Shown: positions 14,301 through 29,400, counted from the first letter of the stretch. The stretch: 64,000 nucleotides of DNA from Osmia lignaria lignaria (GCF_051020975.1 NW_027478160.1:6346001-6410000); one strand, 5' to 3'. Numbers and translations are program-made. The notes: generated from the sequence alone by a model not told the origin.

Positions 14301-16194
14301 AAAGTTCCGAAGCCGCACCAACATAATAGGGATACAGAAACACCGTGGCCCCTTTCTTTGAGATAACTCTGCACTAGTGCGAGCCGCAAATGCCACTTCC
14401 AGCTTAGCTGTGCAGAAGAAGAACAACAAGAAGAAGAAATATCTCGAAATATGTCCGTCAGGCCCCTTCCCTTGAGATAAATCTGCAAATATCTCGGAAA
14501 CGAAGCGAGCTATGGCAGAATCTTAAGAGACGTTTTTTGTAGAGAATTATGTTTCCTACAATTTATGTTCTATGATATTTTTTGATCAGAAGCGTAGTTT
14601 TCGAGATATATCGAGATATTTAAAAGTTCCGAAGCCGCACCAACATAATAGAGATACAGAAACACCGTGGCCCCTTTCTTTGAGATAACTCCGCACTAGT
14701 GCGAGCCGCAAATGCCACTTCCAGCTCAGCTGTGCAGAAGAAGAACAACAAGAAGAAGAAATATCTCGAAATATGTCCGTCAGGCCCCTTCCCTTGAGAT
14801 ATATCTGCAAATATCTCGGAAACGAAGCGAGCTATGGCAAAATGTTAAGAGACCTTTTTTGTAGAGAATTAAGTTTCCTACTTTTTATGTTCTATGATAT
14901 TTTTTGATCAGATGCGTAGTTTTCGAGATATATCAAGATATTTAAAAGTTCCGAAGCCGCACCAACATAATAGAGATACAGAAACACCGTGGCCCCTTCC
15001 TTTGAGATAACTCTGCACTATTGCGAGCTGCAAATGCCACTTCCAGCTTAGCTGTGCAGAGGAAGAACAACAAGAAGAAGAAGTATCTCGAAATATGTCC
15101 GTCAGGCCCGTTCCTTTGAGCTGAATCTGCAAATATCTCGGAAACGAAGCGAGCTATGGCAAAATGTTAAGAGACCTCTTTTGTAGAGAATTAAGTTTCC
15201 TACTTTTTATGTTCTATGATATTTTTCGATCAGACGCGTAGTTCTCGAGATATATCGAGATATTTAAAAGTTCCGAAGCCGCACCAACATAATAGAGATA
15301 CAGAAACACCGTGGCCCCTTTCTTTGAGATAACTCTGCACTAGTGCGAGCCGCAAATGCCACTTCCAGCTTAGCTGTGCAGAAGAAGAACAACAAGAAGA
15401 AGAAATATCTCGAAATATGTCCGTCAGGCCCCTTCCCTTGAGATAAATCTGCAAATATCTCGGGAACGAAGCGAGCTATGGCAAAACGTTAAGAGACCTT
15501 TTTTGTAGAGAATTAAGTTTCCTACTTTTTATGTTCTATGATATTTTTTGATCAGATGCGTAGTTTTCGAGATATATCAAGATATTTAAAAGTTCCGAAG
15601 CCGCACCAACATAATAGAGATACAGAAACACCGTGGCCCCTTTCTTTGAGATAACTCTGCACTATTGCGAGCTGTAAATGAGACTTCCAGCTTAGCTGTG
15701 CAGAAGAAGAACAACAAGAAGAAGAAATATCTCGAAATATGTCCGTCAGGCGCCTTCTCTTGAGATAAATCTGCAAATATCTCGGAAACGAAGCGAGCTA
15801 TGGCAAAATGTTAAGAGACCTTTTTTGTAGAAAATTAGGTTTCCTACTTTTTATGTTCTATGATATTTTTTGATCAGATGCGTAGTTCTCGAGATATATC
15901 AAGATATTTAAAAGTTCCGAAGCCGCACCAACATAATAGAGATACAGAAACACCGTGGCCCCTTTCTTTGAGATAACTCTGCACTATTGCGAGCTGCAAA
16001 TGCCACTTCCAGCTTAGCTGTGCAGAAGAAGAACAACAAGAAGAAGAAATATCTCGAAATATGTCCGTCAGGCGCCTTCCCTTGAGATAAATCTGCAAAT
16101 ATCTCGGAAACGAAGCGAGCTATGGCAAAATGTTAAGAGACCTTTTTTGTAGAAAATTAGGTTTCCTACTTTTTATGTTCTATGATATTTTTTG
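11043..16194. repeat. 8-unit (2,576-bp) tandem higher-order repeat, two copies
   Basis: Copies at 11043-13618 and 13619-16194 match unit for unit. Markers found once per copy include 'ggcccctttccttgag', 'gatatacctgc', 'tcgaaatatttgaaag', 'gaagaagaagtatctcg', 'cgatcagacgcg', 'cgggaacgaagcg', 'aaatgagacttcc' and 'caggcgccttctc', each 2,576 bp apart. The first three units of each copy are the right-hand part of the older 12-unit repeat, so this period was built from a fragment of the earlier one plus new units. Confidence 0.88.
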
Positions 16195-17804
16195 ATCAGA
16201 TGCGTAGTTCTCGAGATATATCAAGATATTTAAAAGTTCCGAAGCCGCACCAACATAATAGAGATACAGAAACACCGTGGCCCCTTTCTTTGAGATAACT
16301 CTGCACTATTGCGAGCTGCAAATGCCACTTCCAGCTTAGCTGTGCAGAAGAAGAACAACAAGAAGAAGAAATATCTCGAAATATGTCCGTCAGGCCCCTT
16401 CCCTTGAGATAAATCTGCAAATATCTCGGAAAGGAAGAGAGCTATGGCAAAATGTTAAGAGACCTTTTTTGTAGAGAATTAAGTTTCCTACTTTTCATGT
16501 TCTACGATATTTTTTGATCAGATGCGTAGTTCTCGAGATATATCAAGATATTTAAAAGTTCCGAAGCCGCACCAACATAATAGAGATACAGAAACACCGT
16601 GGCCCCTTTCTTTGAGATAACTCTGCACTATTGCGAGCTGTAAATGCCACCTCCAGCTTAGCTGTGCAGAAGAAGAACAACAAGAAGAAGAAATATCTCG
16701 AAATATGTCCGTCAGGCCCCTGCCCTTGAGATATATCTGCAAATATCTCGGAAACGAAGCGAGCTATGGCAAAATGTTAAGAGACCTTTTTTGTAGAGAA
16801 TTATGTTTCCTACTTTTTATGTTCTATGATATTTTTTGATCAGATGCGTAGTTCTCGAGATATATCAAGATATTTAAAAGTTCCGAAGCCGCACCAACAT
16901 AATAGAGATACAGAAACACCGTGGCCCCTTTCTTTGAGATAACTCTGCACTATTGCGAGCTGCAAATGCCACTTCCAGCTTAGCTGTGCAGAAGAAGAAC
17001 AACAAGAAGAAGAAATATCTCGAAATATGTCCGTCAGGCGCCTTCCCTTGAGATAAATCTGCAAATATCTCGGAAACGAAGCGAGCTATGGCAAAATGTT
17101 AAGAGACCTTTTTTGTAGAAAATTAGGTTTCCTACTTTTTATGTTCTATGATATTTTTTGATCAGATGCGTAGTTCTCGAGATATATCAAGATATTTAAA
17201 AGTTCCGAAGCCGCACCAACATAATAGAGATACAGAAACACCGTGGCCCCTTTCTTTGAGATAACTCTGCACTATTGCGAGCTGCAAATGCCACTTCCAG
17301 CTTAGCTGTGCAGAAGAAGAACAACAAGAAGAAGAAATATCTCGAAATATGTCCGTCAGGCCCCTTCCCTTGAGATAAATCTGCAAATATCTCGGAAAGG
17401 AAGAGAGCTATGGCAAAATGTTAAGAGACCTTTTTTGTAGAGAATTAAGTTTCCTACTTTTCATGTTCTACGATATTTTTTGATCAGATGCGTAGTTCTC
17501 GAGATATATCAAGATATTTAAAAGTTCCGAAGCCGCACCAACATAATAGAGATACAGAAACACCGTGGCCCCTTTCTTTGAGATAACTCTGCACTATTGC
17601 GAGCTGTAAATGCCACCTCCAGCTTAGCTGTGCAGAAGAAGAACAACAAGAAGAAGAAATATCTCGAAATATGTCCGTCAGGCCCCTGCCCTTGAGATAT
17701 ATCTGCAAATATCTCGGAAACGAAGCGAGCTATGGCAAAATGTTAAGAGACCTTTTTTGTAGAGAATTATGTTTCCTACAATTTATGTTCTTTGATATTT
17801 TTTG
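15873..17804. repeat. 3-unit (966-bp) tandem duplication
   Basis: Two copies lie at 15873-16838 and 16839-17804. Markers in each are 'caggcgccttccc' with 'gtagaaaattagg', then 'aaaggaagagagc', 'gttctacgat', and 'cacctccagc' with 'cccctgccc'. All are displaced by 966 bp. The first unit also belongs to the end of the preceding 8-unit repeat, so the two duplications overlap. Confidence 0.82.
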
Positions 17805-18770
17805 ATCAGATGCGTAGTTCTCGAGATATATCAAGATATTTAAAAGTTCCGAAACCGCACCAACATAACAGAGATACAGAAACACCGTGGCCCCTTTCTT
17901 TGAGATAACTCTGCACTAGTGCGAGCCGCAAATGCCGCTTCCAGCTTAGCTGTGCAGAAGAAGAACAACAAGAAGAAGAAATATCTCGAAATATGTCCGT
18001 TAGGCCCCTTCCCTTGAGATAAATCTGCAAATATCTCGGAAACGAAGTGAGCTATGGCAAAATGTTAAGAGACCTTTTTTGTAGAGAATTAAGTTTCCTA
18101 CATTTTATGTTCTATGATATTTTTTGATCAGATGCGTAGTTCTCGAGATATATTAAGATATTTAAAGGTTCCGAAGCCGCACCAACGTAATAGAGATACA
18201 GAAACACCGTGGCCCCTTTCTTTGAGATAACTCTGCACTATTGCGAGCTGCAAATGCCACTTCCAGCTTAGCTGTGCAGAGGAAGAACAACAGGAAGAAG
18301 AAGTATCTCGAAATATGTCCGTCAGGCCCGTTCCTTTGAGCTGAATCTGCAAATATCTCGGAAACGAAGCGAGCGATGGCAAAATGTTAAGAGACGTTTT
18401 TTGTAGTGAATTATGTTTCCTACAATTTATGTTCTATGATATTTTTTGATCAGAAGCGTAGTTTTCGAGATATATCGAGATATTTAAAAGTTCCGAAGCC
18501 GCACCAACATAATAGAGATACAGAAACACCGTGGCTCCTTTCTTTGAGATAACTCTGCACTAGTGCGAGCCGCAAATGCCACTTCCAGCTTAGCTGTGCA
18601 GAAGAAGAACAACAAGAAGAAGAAATATCTCGAAATATGTCCGTCAGGCCCCTTCCCTTGAGATAAATCTGCAAATATCTCGGAAACGAAGCGAGCTATG
18701 GCAAAATGTTAAGAGACCTTTTTTGTAGAGAATTAAGTTTCCTACTTTTTATGTTCTATGATATTTTTCG

Positions 18771-21700
18771 ATCAGAGGCGTAGTTCTCGAGATATATCAA
18801 GATATTTAAAAGTTCCGAAGCCGCACCAACATAATAGAGATACAGAAACACCGTGGCCCCTTTCTTTGAGATAACTCTGCACGATTGCGAGCTGGAAATG
18901 CCACTTCCAGTTTAGCTGTGCAGAAGAAGAACAACAAGAAGAAGAAATATCTCGAAATATGTCCATCAGGACCCTTCCCTTGAGATAAATCTGCAAATAT
19001 CTCGGAAACGAGGCGAGCTATGGCAAAATGTTAAGAGACCTTTTTTGTAGAGAATTAAGTTTCCTACTTTTTATGTTCTATGATATTTTTTGATCAGATG
19101 CGTAGTTCTCGAGATATATCAAGATATTTAAAAGTTCCGAAGCCGCACCAACATAATAGAGATACAGAAACACCGTGGCCCCTTTCTTTGAGATAACTCT
19201 GCACTAGTGCGAGCCGCAAATGCCACTTCCAGCTTAGCTGTACAGAAGAAGAACAACAAGAAGAAGAAATATCTCGAAATATGTCCGTCAGGCCCCTTCC
19301 CTTGAGATAAATATGCAAATATCTCGGAAACGAAGCGAGCTATGGCAAAATGTTAAGAGACCTTTTTTGTACAGAATTATGTTTCCTACTTTTTATGTTC
19401 TATGATATTTTTTGATCAGATGCGTAGTTCTCGAGATATATTAAGATATTTAAAAGTTCCGAAGCCGCACCAACATAATAGAGATACAGAAACACCGTGG
19501 CCCCTTTCTTTGAGATAACTCTGCACTATTGCGAGCTGTAAATGCCACCTCCAGCTTAGCTGTGCAGAAGAAGAACAACAAGAAGAAGAAATATCTCGAA
19601 ATATGTCCGTCAGGCCCCTGCCCTTGAGATATATCTGCAAATATCTCGGAAACGAAGCGAGCTATGGCAAAATGTTAAGAGACCTTTTTTGTAGAGAATT
19701 ATGTTTCCTACAATTTATGTTCTATGATATTTTTTGACCAGATGCGTAGTTCTCGAGATATATCAAGATATTTAAAAGTTCCGAAACCGCACCAACATAA
19801 CAGAGATACAGAAACACCGTGGCCCCTTTCTTTGAGATAACTCTGCACTAGTGCGAGCCGCAAATGCCACTTCCAGCTTAGCTGTGCAGAAGAAGAACAA
19901 CAAGAAGAAGAAATATCTCGAAATATGTCCGTCAGGCCCCTTCCCTTGAGATAAATCTGCAAATATCTCGGAAACGAAGCGAGCTATGGCAAAATGTTAA
20001 GAGACCTTTTTTGTAGAAAATTAGGTTTCCTACTTTTTATGTTCTATGATATTTTTTGATCAGATGCGTAGTTCTCGAGATATATCAAGATATTTAAAAG
20101 TTCCGAAGCCGCACCAACATAATAGAGATACAGAAACACCGTGGCCCCTTTCTTTGAGATAACTCTGCACTATTGCGAGCTGTAAATGCCACTTCCAGCT
20201 TAGCTGTGCAGAAGAAGAACAACAAGAAGAAGAAATATCTCGAAATATGTCCGTCAGGCCAGTTCCTTTGAGCTGAATCTGCAAATATCTCGGAAACGAA
20301 GCGAGCTATGGCAAAATGTTAAGAGACGTTTTTTGTAGAGAATTATGTTTCCTACAATTTATGTTCTATGATATTTTTTGATCAGAAGCGTAGTTTTCGA
20401 GATATATCGAGATATTTAAAAGTTCCGAAGCCGCACCAACATAATAGGGATACAGAAACACCGTGGCCCCTTTCTTTGAGATAACTCTGCACTAGTGCGA
20501 GCCGCAAATGCCACTTCCAGCTTAGCTGTGCAGAAGAAGAACAACAAGAAGAAGAAATATTTCGAAATATGTCCGTCAGGCGCCTTCCCTTGAGATAAAT
20601 CTGCAAATATCTCGGAAACGAAGCGAGCTATGGCAAAATGTTAAGAGACCTTTTTTGTAGAAAATTAGGTTTCCTACTTTTTATGTTCTATGATATTTTT
20701 TGATCAGATGCGTAGTTCTCGAGATATATCAAGATATTTAAAAGTTCCGAAGCCGCACCAACATAATAGAGATACAGAAACACCGTGGCCCCTTTCTTTG
20801 AGATAACTCTGCACTAGTGCGAGCCGCAAATGCCACTTCCAGCTTAGCTGTGCAGAACAAGAACAACAAGAAGAAGAAATATCTCGAAATATGTCCGTCA
20901 GGCGCCTTCCCTTGAGATAAATCTGCAAATATCTCGGAAACGAAGCGAGCTATGGCAAAATGTTAAGAGACCTTTTTTGTAGAAAATTAGGTTTCCTACT
21001 TTTTATGTTCTATGATATTTTTTGATCAGATGCGTAGTTCTCGAGATATATCAAGATATTTAAAAGTTCCGAAGCCGCACCAACATAATAGAGATACAGA
21101 AACACCGTGGCCCCTTTCTTTGAGATAACTCTGCACGATTGCGAGCTGGAAATGCCACTTCCAGTTTAGCTGTGCAGAAGAAGAACAACAAGAAGAAGAA
21201 ATATCTCGAAATATGTCCATCAGGACCCTTCCCTTGAGATAAATCTGCAAATATCTCGGAAACGAGGCGAGCTATGGCAAAATGTTAAGAGACCTTTTTT
21301 GTAGAGAATTAAGTTTCCTACTTTTTATGTTCTATGATATTTTTTGATCAGATGCGTAGTTCTCGAGATATATCAAGATATTTAAAAGTTCCGAAGCCGC
21401 ACCAACATAATAGAGATACAGAAACACCGTGGCCCCTTTCTTTGAGATAACTCTGCACTAGTGCGAGCCGCAAATGCCACTTCCAGCTTAGCTGTACAGA
21501 AGAAGAACAACAAGAAGAAGAAATATCTCGAAATATGTCCGTCAGGCCCCTTCCCTTGAGATAAATATGCAAATATCTCGGAAACGAAGCGAGCTATGGC
21601 AAAATGTTAAGAGACCTTTTTTGTACAGAATTATGTTTCCTACTTTTTATGTTCTATGATATTTTTTGATCAGATGCGTAGTTCTCGAGATATATTAAGA

Positions 21701-22312
21701 TATTTAAAAGTTCCGAAGCCGCACCAACATAATAGAGATACAGAAACACCGTGGCCCCTTTCTTTGAGATAACTCTGCACTATTGCGAGCTGTAAATGCC
21801 ACCTCCAGCTTAGCTGTGCAGAAGAAGAACAACAAGAAGAAGAAATATCTCGAAATATGTCCGTCAGGCCCCTGCCCTTGAGATATATCTGCAAATATGT
21901 CGGAAACGAAGCGAGCTATGGCAAAATGTTAAGAGACCTTTTTTGTAGAGAATTATGTTTCCTACAATTTATGTTCTATGATATTTTTTGACCAGATGCG
22001 TAGTTCTCGAGATATATCAAGATATTTAAAAGTTCCGAAACCGCACCAACATAACAGAGATACAGAAACACCGTGGCCCCTTTCTTTGAGATAACTCTGC
22101 ACTAGTGCGAGCCGCAAATGCCACTTCCAGCTTAGCTGTGCAGAAGAAGAACAACAAGAAGAAGAAATATCTCGAAATATGTCCGTCAGGCCCCTTCCCT
22201 TGAGATAAATCTGCAAATATCTCGGAAACGAAGCGAGCTATGGCAAAATGTTAAGAGACCTTTTTTGTAGAAAATTAGGTTTCCTACTTTTTATGTTCTA
22301 TGATATTTTTTG
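18771..22312. repeat. 4-unit block repeated at 7-unit (2,254-bp) spacing
   Basis: The block 18771-20058 recurs at 21025-22312. Markers in order are 'cacgattgcgagctgg' with 'gtccatcagg' and 'gaaacgaggcg', then 'gctgtacagaag' with 'ataaatatgc', 'ttttgtacagaatt' with 'cacctccagc', and 'tttttgaccagatg' with 'gaaaccgcacc'. Between the copies sit three other units (20059-21024), one marked by 'tgcagaacaagaac'. That last marker returns 1,610 bp later at about 22463, leading into the 5-unit period that follows. Confidence 0.82.
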
Positions 22313-22634
22313 ATCAGATGCGTAGTTCTCGAGATATATCAAGATATTTAAAAGTTCCGAAGCCGCACCAACATAATAGAGATACAGAAACACCGTGGCC
22401 CCTTTCTTTGAGATAACTCTGCACTAGTGCGAGCCGCAAATGCCACTTCCAGCTTAGCTGTGCAGAACAAGAACAACAAGAAGAAGAAATATCTCGAAAT
22501 ATGTCCGTCAGGCGCCTTCCCTTGAGATAAATCTGCAAATATCTCGGAAACGAAGCGAGCTATGGCAAAATGTTAAGAGACCTTTTTTGTAGAAAATTAG
22601 GTTTCCTACTTTTTATGTTCTATGATATTTTTTG

Positions 22635-25600
22635 ATCAGATGCGTAGTTCTCGAGATATATCAAGATATTTAAAAGTTCCGAAGCCGCACCAACATAATA
22701 GAGATACAGAAACACCGTGGCCCCTTTCTTTGAGATAACTCTGCACTATTGCGAGCTGTAAATGCCACTTCCAGCTTAGCTGTGCAGAAGAAGAACAACA
22801 AGAAGAAGAAATATCTCGAAATATGTCCGTCAGGCGCCTTCCCTTGAGATAAATCTGCAAATATCTCGGAAACGAAGCGAGCTATGGCAAAATGTTACGA
22901 GACCTTTTTTGTAGAAAATTAGGTTTCCTACTTTTTATGTTCTATGATATTTTTTGATCAGATGCGTAGTTCTCGAGATATATCAAGATATTTAAAAGTT
23001 CCGAAGCCGCACCAACATAATAGAGATACAGAAACACCGTGGCCCCTTTCTTTGAGATAACTCTGCACTAGTGCGAGCCGCAAATGCCACTTCCAGCTTA
23101 GCTGTACAGAAGAAGAACAACAAGAAGAAGAAATATCTCGAAATATGTCCGACAGGCCCCTTCCCTTGAGATAAATATGCAAATATCTCGGAAACGAAGC
23201 GAGCTATGGCAAAATGTTAAGAGACCTTTTTTGTACAGAATTATGTTTCCTACTTTTTATGTTCTATGATATTTTTTGATCAGATGCGTAGTTCTCGAGA
23301 TATATTAAGATATTTAAAAGTTCCGAAGCCGCACCAACATAATAGAGATACAGAAACACCGTGGCCCCTTTCTTTGAGATAACTCTGCACTATTGCGAGC
23401 TGTAAATGCCACCTCCAGCTTAGCTGTGCAGAAGAAGAACAACAAGAAGAAGAAATATCTCGAAATATGTCCGTCAGGCCCCTGCCCTTGAGATATATCT
23501 GCAAATATCTCGGAAACGAAGCGAGCTATGGCAAAATGTTAAGAGACCTTTTTTGTAGAGAATGATGTTTCCTACAATTTATGTTCTATGATATTTTTTG
23601 ATCAGATGCGTAGTTCTCGAGATATATCAAGATATTTAAAAGTTCCGAAACCGCACCAACATAACAGAGATACAGAAACACCGTGGCCCCTTTCTTTGAG
23701 ATAACTCTGCACTAGTGCGAGCCGCAAATGCCGCTTCCAGCTTAGCTGTGCAGAAGAAGAACAACAAGAAGAAGAAATATCTCGAAATATGTCCGTTAGG
23801 CCCCTTCCCTTGAGATAAATCTGCAAATATCTCGGAAACGAAGTGAGCTATGGCAAAATGTTAAGAGACCTTTTTTGTAGAGAATTAAGTTTCCTACATT
23901 TTATGTTCTATGATATTTTTTGATCAGATGCGTAGTTCTCGAGATATATTAAGATATTTAAAGGTTCCGAAGCCGCACCAACATAATAGAGATACAGAAA
24001 CACCGTGGCCCCTTTCTTTGAGATAACTCTGCACTAGTGCGAGCGGCAAATGCCACTTCCAGCTTAGCTGTACAGAAGAAGAACAACAAGAAGAAGAAAT
24101 ATCTCGAAATATGTCCGTCAGGCCCCTTCCCTTGAGATAAATCTGCAAATATCTCGGAAACGAAGCGAGCTATGGCAAAATGTTAAGAGACCTTTTTTGT
24201 AGAAAATTAGGTTTCCTACTTTTTATGTTCTATGATATTTTTTGATCAGATGCGTAGTTCTCGAGATATATCAAGATATTTAAAAGTTCCGAAGCCGCAC
24301 CAACATAATAGAGATACAGAAACACCGTGGCCCCTTTCTTTGAGATAACTCTGCACTATTGCGAGCTGTAAATGCCACTTCCAGCTTAGCTGTGCAGAAG
24401 AAGAACAACAAGAAGAAGAAATATCTCGAAATATGTCCGTCAGGCGCCTTCCCTTGAGATAAATCTGCAAATATCTCGGAAACGAAGCGAGCTATGGCAA
24501 AATGTTACGAGACCTTTTTTGTAGAAAATTAGGTTTCCTACTTTTTATGTTCTATGATATTTTTTGATCAGATGCGTAGTTCTCGAGATATATCAAGATA
24601 TTTAAAAGTTCCGAAGCCGCACCAACATAATAGAGATACAGAAACACCGTGGCCCCTTTCTTTGAGATAACTCTGCACTAGTGCGAGCCGCAAATGCCAC
24701 TTCCAGCTTAGCTGTACAGAAGAAGAACAACAAGAAGAAGAAATATCTCGAAATATGTCCGACAGGCCCCTTCCCTTGAGATAAATATGCAAATATCTCG
24801 GAAACGAAGCGAGCTATGGCAAAATGTTAAGAGACCTTTTTTGTACAGAATTATGTTTCCTACTTTTTATGTTCTATGATATTTTTTGATCAGATGCGTA
24901 GTTCTCGAGATATATTAAGATATTTAAAAGTTCCGAAGCCGCACCAACATAATAGAGATACAGAAACACCGTGGCCCCTTTCTTTGAGATAACTCTGCAC
25001 TATTGCGAGCTGTAAATGCCACCTCCAGCTTAGCTGTGCAGAAGAAGAACAACAAGAAGAAGAAATATCTCGAAATATGTCCGTCAGGCCCCTGCCCTTG
25101 AGATATATCTGCAAATATCTCGGAAACGAAGCGAGCTATGGCAAAATGTTAAGAGACCTTTTTTGTAGAGAATGATGTTTCCTACAATTTATGTTCTATG
25201 ATATTTTTTGATCAGATGCGTAGTTCTCGAGATATATCAAGATATTTAAAAGTTCCGAAACCGCACCAACATAACAGAGATACAGAAACACCGTGGCCCC
25301 TTTCTTTGAGATAACTCTGCACTAGTGCGAGCCGCAAATGCCGCTTCCAGCTTAGCTGTGCAGAAGAAGAACAACAAGAAGAAGAAATATCTCGAAATAT
25401 GTCCGTTAGGCCCCTTCCCTTGAGATAAATCTGCAAATATCTCGGAAACGAAGTGAGCTATGGCAAAATGTTAAGAGACCTTTTTTGTAGAGAATTAAGT
25501 TTCCTACATTTTATGTTCTATGATATTTTTTGATCAGATGCGTAGTTCTCGAGATATATTAAGATATTTAAAGGTTCCGAAGCCGCACCAACATAATAGA

Positions 25601-25854
25601 GATACAGAAACACCGTGGCCCCTTTCTTTGAGATAACTCTGCACTAGTGCGAGCGGCAAATGCCACTTCCAGCTTAGCTGTACAGAAGAAGAACAACAAG
25701 AAGAAGAAATATCTCGAAATATGTCCGTCAGGCCCCTTCCCTTGAGATAAATCTGCAAATATCTCGGAAACGAAGCGAGCTATGGCAAAATGTTAAGAGA
25801 CCTTTTTTGTAGAGAATTAAGTTTCCTACTTTTTATGTTCTATGATATTTTTCG
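22635..25854. repeat. 5-unit (1,610-bp) tandem higher-order repeat, two copies
   Basis: Copies at 22635-24244 and 24245-25854 appear almost identical. Paired markers 1,610 bp apart are 'gttacgagacc', 'gtccgacagg' with 'ataaatatgc', 'ttttgtacagaatt', 'gagaatgatgtttcc', 'gccgcttccagc' with 'gtccgttagg', 'gaagtgagc', 'cctacattttatg' and 'gcgagcggcaaatg'. Most component units are shared with the preceding 7-spaced block, so this looks like a later re-amplification of part of it. Confidence 0.88.
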
Positions 25855-26498
25855 ATCAGAGGCGTAGTTCTCGAGATATATCAAGATATTTAAAAGTTCC
25901 GAAGCCGCACCAACATAATAGAGATACAGAAACACCGTGGCCCCTTTCTTTGAGATAACTCTGCACGATTGCGAGCTGGAAATGCCACTTCCAGTTTAGC
26001 TGTGCAGACGAAGAACAACAAGAAGAAGAAATATCTCGAAATATGTCCATCAGGACCCTTCCCTTGAGATAAATCTGCAAATATCTCGGAAACGAGGCGA
26101 GCTATGGCAAAATGTTAAGAGACCTTTTTTGTAGAGAATTAAGTTTCCTACTTTTCATGTTCTACGATATTTTTTGATCAGATGCGTAGTTCTCGAGATA
26201 TATCAAGATATTTAAAAGTTCCGAAGCAGCACCAACATAATAGAGATACAGAAACACCGTGGCCCCTTTCTTTGAGATAACTCTGCACTATTGCGAGCTG
26301 TAAATGCCACTTCCAGCTTAGCTGTGCAGAAGAAGAACAACAAGAAGAAGAAGTATCTCGAAATATGTCCGGCAGGCCCCTTCCCTTGAGATATATCTGC
26401 AAATATCTCGGAAACGAAGCGAGCTATGGCAAAATGTTAAGATACCTTTTTTGTAGAGAATTATGTTTCCTACAATTTATGTTCTATGATATTTTTTG

Positions 26499-29400
26499 AT
26501 CAGATGCGTAGTTCTCGAGATATATCAAGATATTTAAAAGTTCCGAAGCCGCACCAACATAATAGAGATACAGAAACACCGTGGCCCCTTTCTTTGAGAT
26601 AACTCTGCACTATTGCGAGCTGCAAATGCCACTTCCAGCTTAGCTGTGCAGAGGAAGAACAACAAGAAGAAGAAATATCTCGAAATATGTCCGTCAGGCC
26701 AGTTCCTTTGAGCTGAATCTGCAAATATCTCGGAAACGAAGCGAGCTATGGCAAAATGTTAAGAGACGTTTTTTGTAGAGAATTATGTTTCCTACAATTT
26801 ATGTTCTATGATATTTTTTGATCAGAAGCGTAGTTTTCGAGATATATCGAGATATTTAAAAGTTCCGAAGCCGCACCAACATAATAGAGATACAGAAACA
26901 CCGTGGCCCCTTTCTTTGAGATAACTCTGCACTATTGCGACCTGCAAATGCCACTTCCAGCTCAGCTGTGCAGAAGAAGAACAACAAGAAGAAGAAATAT
27001 CTCGAAATATGTCCGTCAGGCCCCTTCCCTTGAGATAAATCTGCAAATATCTCGGAAACGAAGCGAGCTATGGCAAAATGTTAAGAGACCTTTTTTGTAG
27101 AAAATTAGGTTTCCTACTTTTTATGTTCTATCATATTTTTTGATCAGATGAGTAGTTCTCGAGATATATCAAGATATTTAAAAGTTCCGAAGCCGCACCA
27201 ACATAATAGAGATACAGAAACACCGTGGCCCCTTTCTTTGAGATAACTCTGCACTATTGCGAGCTGTAAATGCCACTTCCAGCTTAGCTGTGCAGAAGAA
27301 GAACAACAAGAAGAAGAAATATCTCGAAATATGTCCGTCAGGCCAGTTCCTTTGAGCTGAATCTGCAAATATCTCGGAAACGAAGCGAGCTATGGCAAAA
27401 TGTTAAGAGACGTTTTTTGTAGAGAATTATGTTTCCTACAATTTATGTTCTATGATATTTTTTGATCAGAAGCGTAGTTTTCGAGATATATCGAGATATT
27501 TAAAAGTTCCGAAGCCGCACCAACATAATAGGGATACAGAAACACCGTGGCCCCTTTCTTTGAGATAACTCTGCACTAGTGCGAGCCGCAAATGCCACTT
27601 CCAGCTTAGTTGTACAGAAGAAGAACAACAAGAAGAAGAAATATCTCGAAATATGTCCGTCAGGCCCCTTCCCTTGAGATAAATATGCAAATATCTCCGA
27701 AACGAAGCGAGCTATGGCAAAATGTTAAGAGACCTTTTTTGTACAGAATTATGTTTCCTACTTTTTATGTTCTATGATATTTTTTGATCAGAGGCGTAGT
27801 TCTCGAGATATATCAAGATATTTAAAAGTTCCGAAGCCGCACCAACATAATAGAGATACAGAAACACCGTGGCCCCTTTCTTTGAGATAACTCTGCACGA
27901 TTGCGAGCTGGAAATGCCACTTCCAGTTTAGCTGTGCAGAAGAAGAACAACAAGAAGAAGAAATATCTCGAAATATGTCCGTCAGGCCAGTTCCTTTGAG
28001 CTGAATCTGCAAATATCTCGGAAACGAAGCGAGCTATGGCAAAATGTTAAGAGACGTTTTTTGTAGAGAATTATGTTTCCTACAATTTATGTTCTATGAT
28101 ATTTTTTGATCAGAAGCGTAGTTTTCGAGATATATCGAGATATTTAAAAGTTCCGAAGCCGCACCAACATAATAGGGATACAGAAACACCGTGGCCCCTT
28201 TCTTTGAGATAACTCTGCACTAGTGCGTGCCGCAAATGCCACTTCCAGCTTAGCTGTGCAGTAGAAGAACAACAAGAAGAAGAAATATCTCGAAATATGT
28301 CCGTCAGGCGCCTTCCCTTGAGATAAATCTGCAAATATCTCGGAAACGAAGCGAGCTATGGCAAAATGTTAAGAGACCTTTTTTGTAGAAAATTAGGTTT
28401 CCTACTTTTTATGTTCTATGATATTTTTTGATCAGATGAGTAGTTCTCGAGATATATCAAGATATTTAAAAGTTCCGAAGCCGCACCAACATAATAGAGA
28501 TACAGAAACACCGTGGCCCCTTTCTTTGAGATAACTCTGCACTATTGCGAGCTGTAAATGCCACTTCCAGCTTAGCTGTGCAGAAGAAGAACAACAAGAA
28601 GAAGAAATATCTCGAAATATGTCCGTCAGGCCAGTTCCTTTGAGCTGAATCTGCAAATATCTCGGAAACGAAGCGAGCTATGGCAAAATGTTGAGAGACG
28701 TTTTTTGTAGAGAATTATGTTTCCTACAATTTATGTTCTATGATATTTTTTGATCAGAAGCGTAGTTTTCGAGGTATATCGAGATATTTAAAAGTTCCGA
28801 AGCCGCACCAACATAATAGGGATACAGAAACACCGTGGCCCCTTTCTTTGAGATAACTCTGCACTAGTGCGAGCCACAAATGCCACTTCCAGCTTAGCTG
28901 TGCAGAGGAAGAACAACAAGAAGATGAAGTATCTCGAAATATGTCCGTCAGGCCCGTTCCTTTGAGCTGAATCTGCAAATATCTCGGAAACGAAGCGAGC
29001 TATGGCAAAATGTTAAGAGACGTTTTTTGTAGAGAATTATGTTTCCTACAATTTATGTTCTATGATATTTTTTGATCAGAAGCGTAGTTCTCGAGATATA
29101 TCAAGATATTTAAAAGCTCCGAAGCCGCACCAACATAATAGAGATACAGAAACACCGTGGCCCCTTTCTTTGAGATAACTCTGCACTATTGCGACCTGCA
29201 AATGCCACTTCCAGCTCAGCTGTGCAGAAGAAGAACAACACGAAGAAGAAATATCTCGAAATATGTCCGTCAGGCCCCTTCCCTTGAGATAAATCTGCAA
29301 ATATCTCGGAAACGAAGCGAGCTATGGCAAAATGTTAAGAGACCTTTTTTGTAGAGAATTAAGCTTCCTACTTTTTATGTTCTATGATATTTTTTGATCA

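Noticed and set aside
24275..24290. RNA polymerase III B-box-like 'gttccgaagcc', which might make units tRNA-derived
   Set aside because: The match to the B-box consensus is only partial, there is no correctly spaced A box, and no cloverleaf fold is visible; resemblance to a SINE is not supported.
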